This document shows positions 5,344-6,127 of a stretch of DNA of 6,127 nucleotides, one piece after another; position 1 is the stretch's first letter; every line of letters starts with the position of its first letter. The position numbers and the translations under genes were made by a program. The DNA is from an uncultured Oscillospiraceae bacterium (GTDB taxonomy: Bacteria; Bacillota; Clostridia; Oscillospirales; Ruminococcaceae): NCBI GenBank assembly GCA_910587465.1, contig CAJUMS010000129.1, positions 1-6,127 of the forward strand, in the 5' to 3' direction. The notes beneath the pieces are model-generated. The model saw only the letters and a program-made list of their open reading frames with translations. It ran no database searches and had not been told where the DNA came from.

Positions 5344-6009
5344 ATGAAAAACAATATAGCCGCGGTAGATATAACCAAAAGGTATACGCTCGGCGAGGAG
5401 ATATTCAATTCTGTAACGCACGGCGTGGGCGGATTGCTCGCGATAGCGGGAACGGCGGTACTGATAGTGTTCGCGGCGATATATTCCGACGCGTGGGGAG
5501 TGGTGAGCTCCGCGGTGTACGGATCTTCGCTGATCGCCTTGTACACGATGTCGACGCTGTATCACGCGCTTACCAATCGCAGAGCAAAGACGTTTTTCCG
5601 CATAATGGATCACGATACCATATTTTTTCTGATAGCGGGAACGTACACGCCGATAACGCTCATTCCGCTACGCGGAGCGTTTGGGTGGGTGTTGTTCGGC
5701 ATTGTATGGGGCGCGGCGATACTTGGGATAGTGATGAATTCGGTCAACCTTGAGAAGTTCCGCAAGCCGTCCGTTATCTGCTATGTGGCGATGGGGTGGG
5801 TGGTCATCTTCGCGATTAAGCCCATGATCGAGAACTGCTCGGCGCTTTCGCTGTGGTTTCTGCTGATTGGCGGGCTGTGCTACACCGTCGGTATAATCTT
5901 CTACGCGATGAAGTCAAAGAAGTATTTCCACTCAATCTGGCATATTTTTACGGTTGCGGGGAGTGTGTTCCATTATTTCTCGATATTGTCAATGATCATA
6001 AGCGCTTAA
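5344..6009 (+). CDS. trhA: Hemolysin III / PAQR family seven-helix membrane protein (TrhA/YqfA-like)
   Basis: Integral cytoplasmic-membrane protein of the hemolysin III family, the bacterial branch of the PAQR (progestin and adiponectin receptor) superfamily. The 221-aa length is typical. The metal-site signature is complete: S70-T-L-Y-H74 (Sx3H), D89 in MDHDTIFFLIAGTYTP (88-103), and H196-S-I-W-H200 (Hx3H); H210 in VFHYF is also typical of the family. An N-terminal amphipathic stretch EEIFNSVTHGVG (18-29) is followed by about seven hydrophobic segments (roughly 29-48, 53-77, 91-108, 112-132, 144-160, 166-188, 199-219). In better-studied relatives the Ser-Asp-His residues bind zinc and the family is linked to membrane-fluidity homeostasis; the hemolysin name comes from early assays and does not establish a toxin here. 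It stands alone, divergent from the murT-like operon, with its own promoter and terminator. Confidence 0.95.
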   Translation: MKNNIAAVDITKRYTLGEEIFNSVTHGVGGLLAIAGTAVLIVFAAIYSDAWGVVSSAVYGSSLIALYTMSTLYHALTNRRAKTFFRIMDHDTIFFLIAGTYTPITLIPLRGAFGWVLFGIVWGAAILGIVMNSVNLEKFRKPSVICYVAMGWVVIFAIKPMIENCSALSLWFLLIGGLCYTVGIIFYAMKSKKYFHSIWHIFTVAGSVFHYFSILSMIISA

Positions 6010-6016
6010 TGTAAAT

Positions 6017-6054
6017 AATCGCCGTGCGGGATGTTTATCCGCACGGCGATTTTT
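6017..6054 (+). terminator. Intrinsic terminator after the hemolysin III family gene
   Basis: Perfect 12-bp G+C-rich stem ATCGCCGTGCGG/CCGCACGGCGAT (6018-6029 with 6039-6050), extendable by one A-T pair, a 9-base loop, then TTTT (6051-6054). It begins 8 bases after the stop codon. On the minus strand the hairpin is followed by TATTTA, a weak T tract, so some activity in the opposite direction is possible. Confidence 0.9.
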
Positions 6055-6060
6055 AATTAA

Positions 6061-6089
6061 TTGACTCTGTCCTTATACTAATATCTAAT
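6061..6089 (+). promoter_or_regulatory. Candidate promoter of the next transcription unit
   Basis: TTGACT (6061-6066; 5 of 6), a 17-base spacer, and TCTAAT (6084-6089; 5 of 6), placed just after the terminator, where a new plus-strand unit would need a promoter. It lacks the TGn extension seen in the other three promoters of this window. No start codon with a ribosome site follows before the window ends. It overlaps, and competes with, the possible minus-strand gene tail at 6078-6127. Confidence 0.35.
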
Positions 6090-6127
6090 CATCCTATAGA
6101 CAAAATCCACCTTCTCCCGGTAATACT
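6078..6127 (-). CDS. Possible C-terminal tail of a minus-strand gene (partial)
   Basis: One minus-strand frame stays open from the window edge to a TAG at 6078-6080, reading YYREKVDFVYRMIRY. The composition is protein-like, but 15 codons can stay open by chance, and the AGG/AGA arginine codons differ from the CGN-rich use of the neighbours. If real, the gene would converge on the hemolysin III gene and share its terminator. No function can be proposed. Confidence 0.2.
   Translation of the reverse strand, partial: YYREKVDFVYRMIRY

Noticed and set aside
5221..5613. Minus-strand open frames (130 and 114 codons) overlapping the start of the hemolysin III gene
   Set aside because: They are antisense to conserved PAQR residues and cover a well-formed plus-strand promoter; their translations are low-complexity Arg/Tyr/His-rich shadows.
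5344..6009. Calling the hemolysin III protein a virulence toxin
   Set aside because: The PAQR motifs point to a multi-pass membrane protein with a metal site; the family name is historical, and nothing nearby suggests secretion or toxin function.

Overview
The window looks like chromosomal DNA from a low-to-mid G+C Gram-positive bacterium, most likely a gut-type Clostridia (Oscillospiraceae/Lachnospiraceae-like). This rests on the MurT/GatD-type gene pair, the uvrC-rsmD-coaD cluster, Firmicutes-style promoters with TGn-extended -10 boxes, strong purine-rich ribosome binding sites, and AT-rich gaps between genes of about half G+C. There is no sign of a phage, IS element, CRISPR array, tRNA or rRNA. 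Species cannot be named from this sequence alone.

Layout, left to right. (1) 67-2989, minus strand: a tight housekeeping operon transcribed uvrC -> rsmD -> coaD (excision-repair nuclease, 16S rRNA guanine methyltransferase, phosphopantetheine adenylyltransferase). uvrC and rsmD abut with no gap, and coaD follows 19 nt later. A promoter with a 17-bp spacer and TGA-extended -10 lies at 3024-3052. No convincing terminator is visible after coaD before the window edge. (2) 3082-3119: an intrinsic terminator that closes the next operon upstream. (3) 3160-5133, minus strand: a murT-like Mur ligase followed after 12 nt by a gatD-like class I amidotransferase, driven by a near-consensus promoter at 5177-5205. 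(4) 5134-5343: a divergent intergenic region with back-to-back promoters. (5) 5344-6009, plus strand: a seven-helix hemolysin III/PAQR-family membrane protein, with its own promoter and a strong terminator at 6017-6054. (6) 6055-6127: the edge of the next transcription unit, ambiguous between a plus-strand promoter and the tail of a minus-strand gene.

The most interesting item is the MurT/GatD-like pair. In the characterised systems GatD releases ammonia from glutamine with a Cys-His dyad, completed by an Asp from MurT, and MurT uses ATP and that ammonia to amidate the D-Glu carboxylate of lipid II. Here the GatD-like protein has no cysteine at all (Gly at the nucleophile position, Ile at the usual His position), and the MurT-like partner has lost the Asp-containing motif in its C-terminal domain. 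Both reading frames are otherwise intact, and the ligase keeps its P-loop and zinc ribbon. The pair therefore looks like a functional but non-canonical complex: ammonia-dependent, regulatory, or redirected to another reaction. A smaller point is that the promoters of the two minus-strand operons resemble each other over about 32 aligned bases, which suggests shared descent or shared control.
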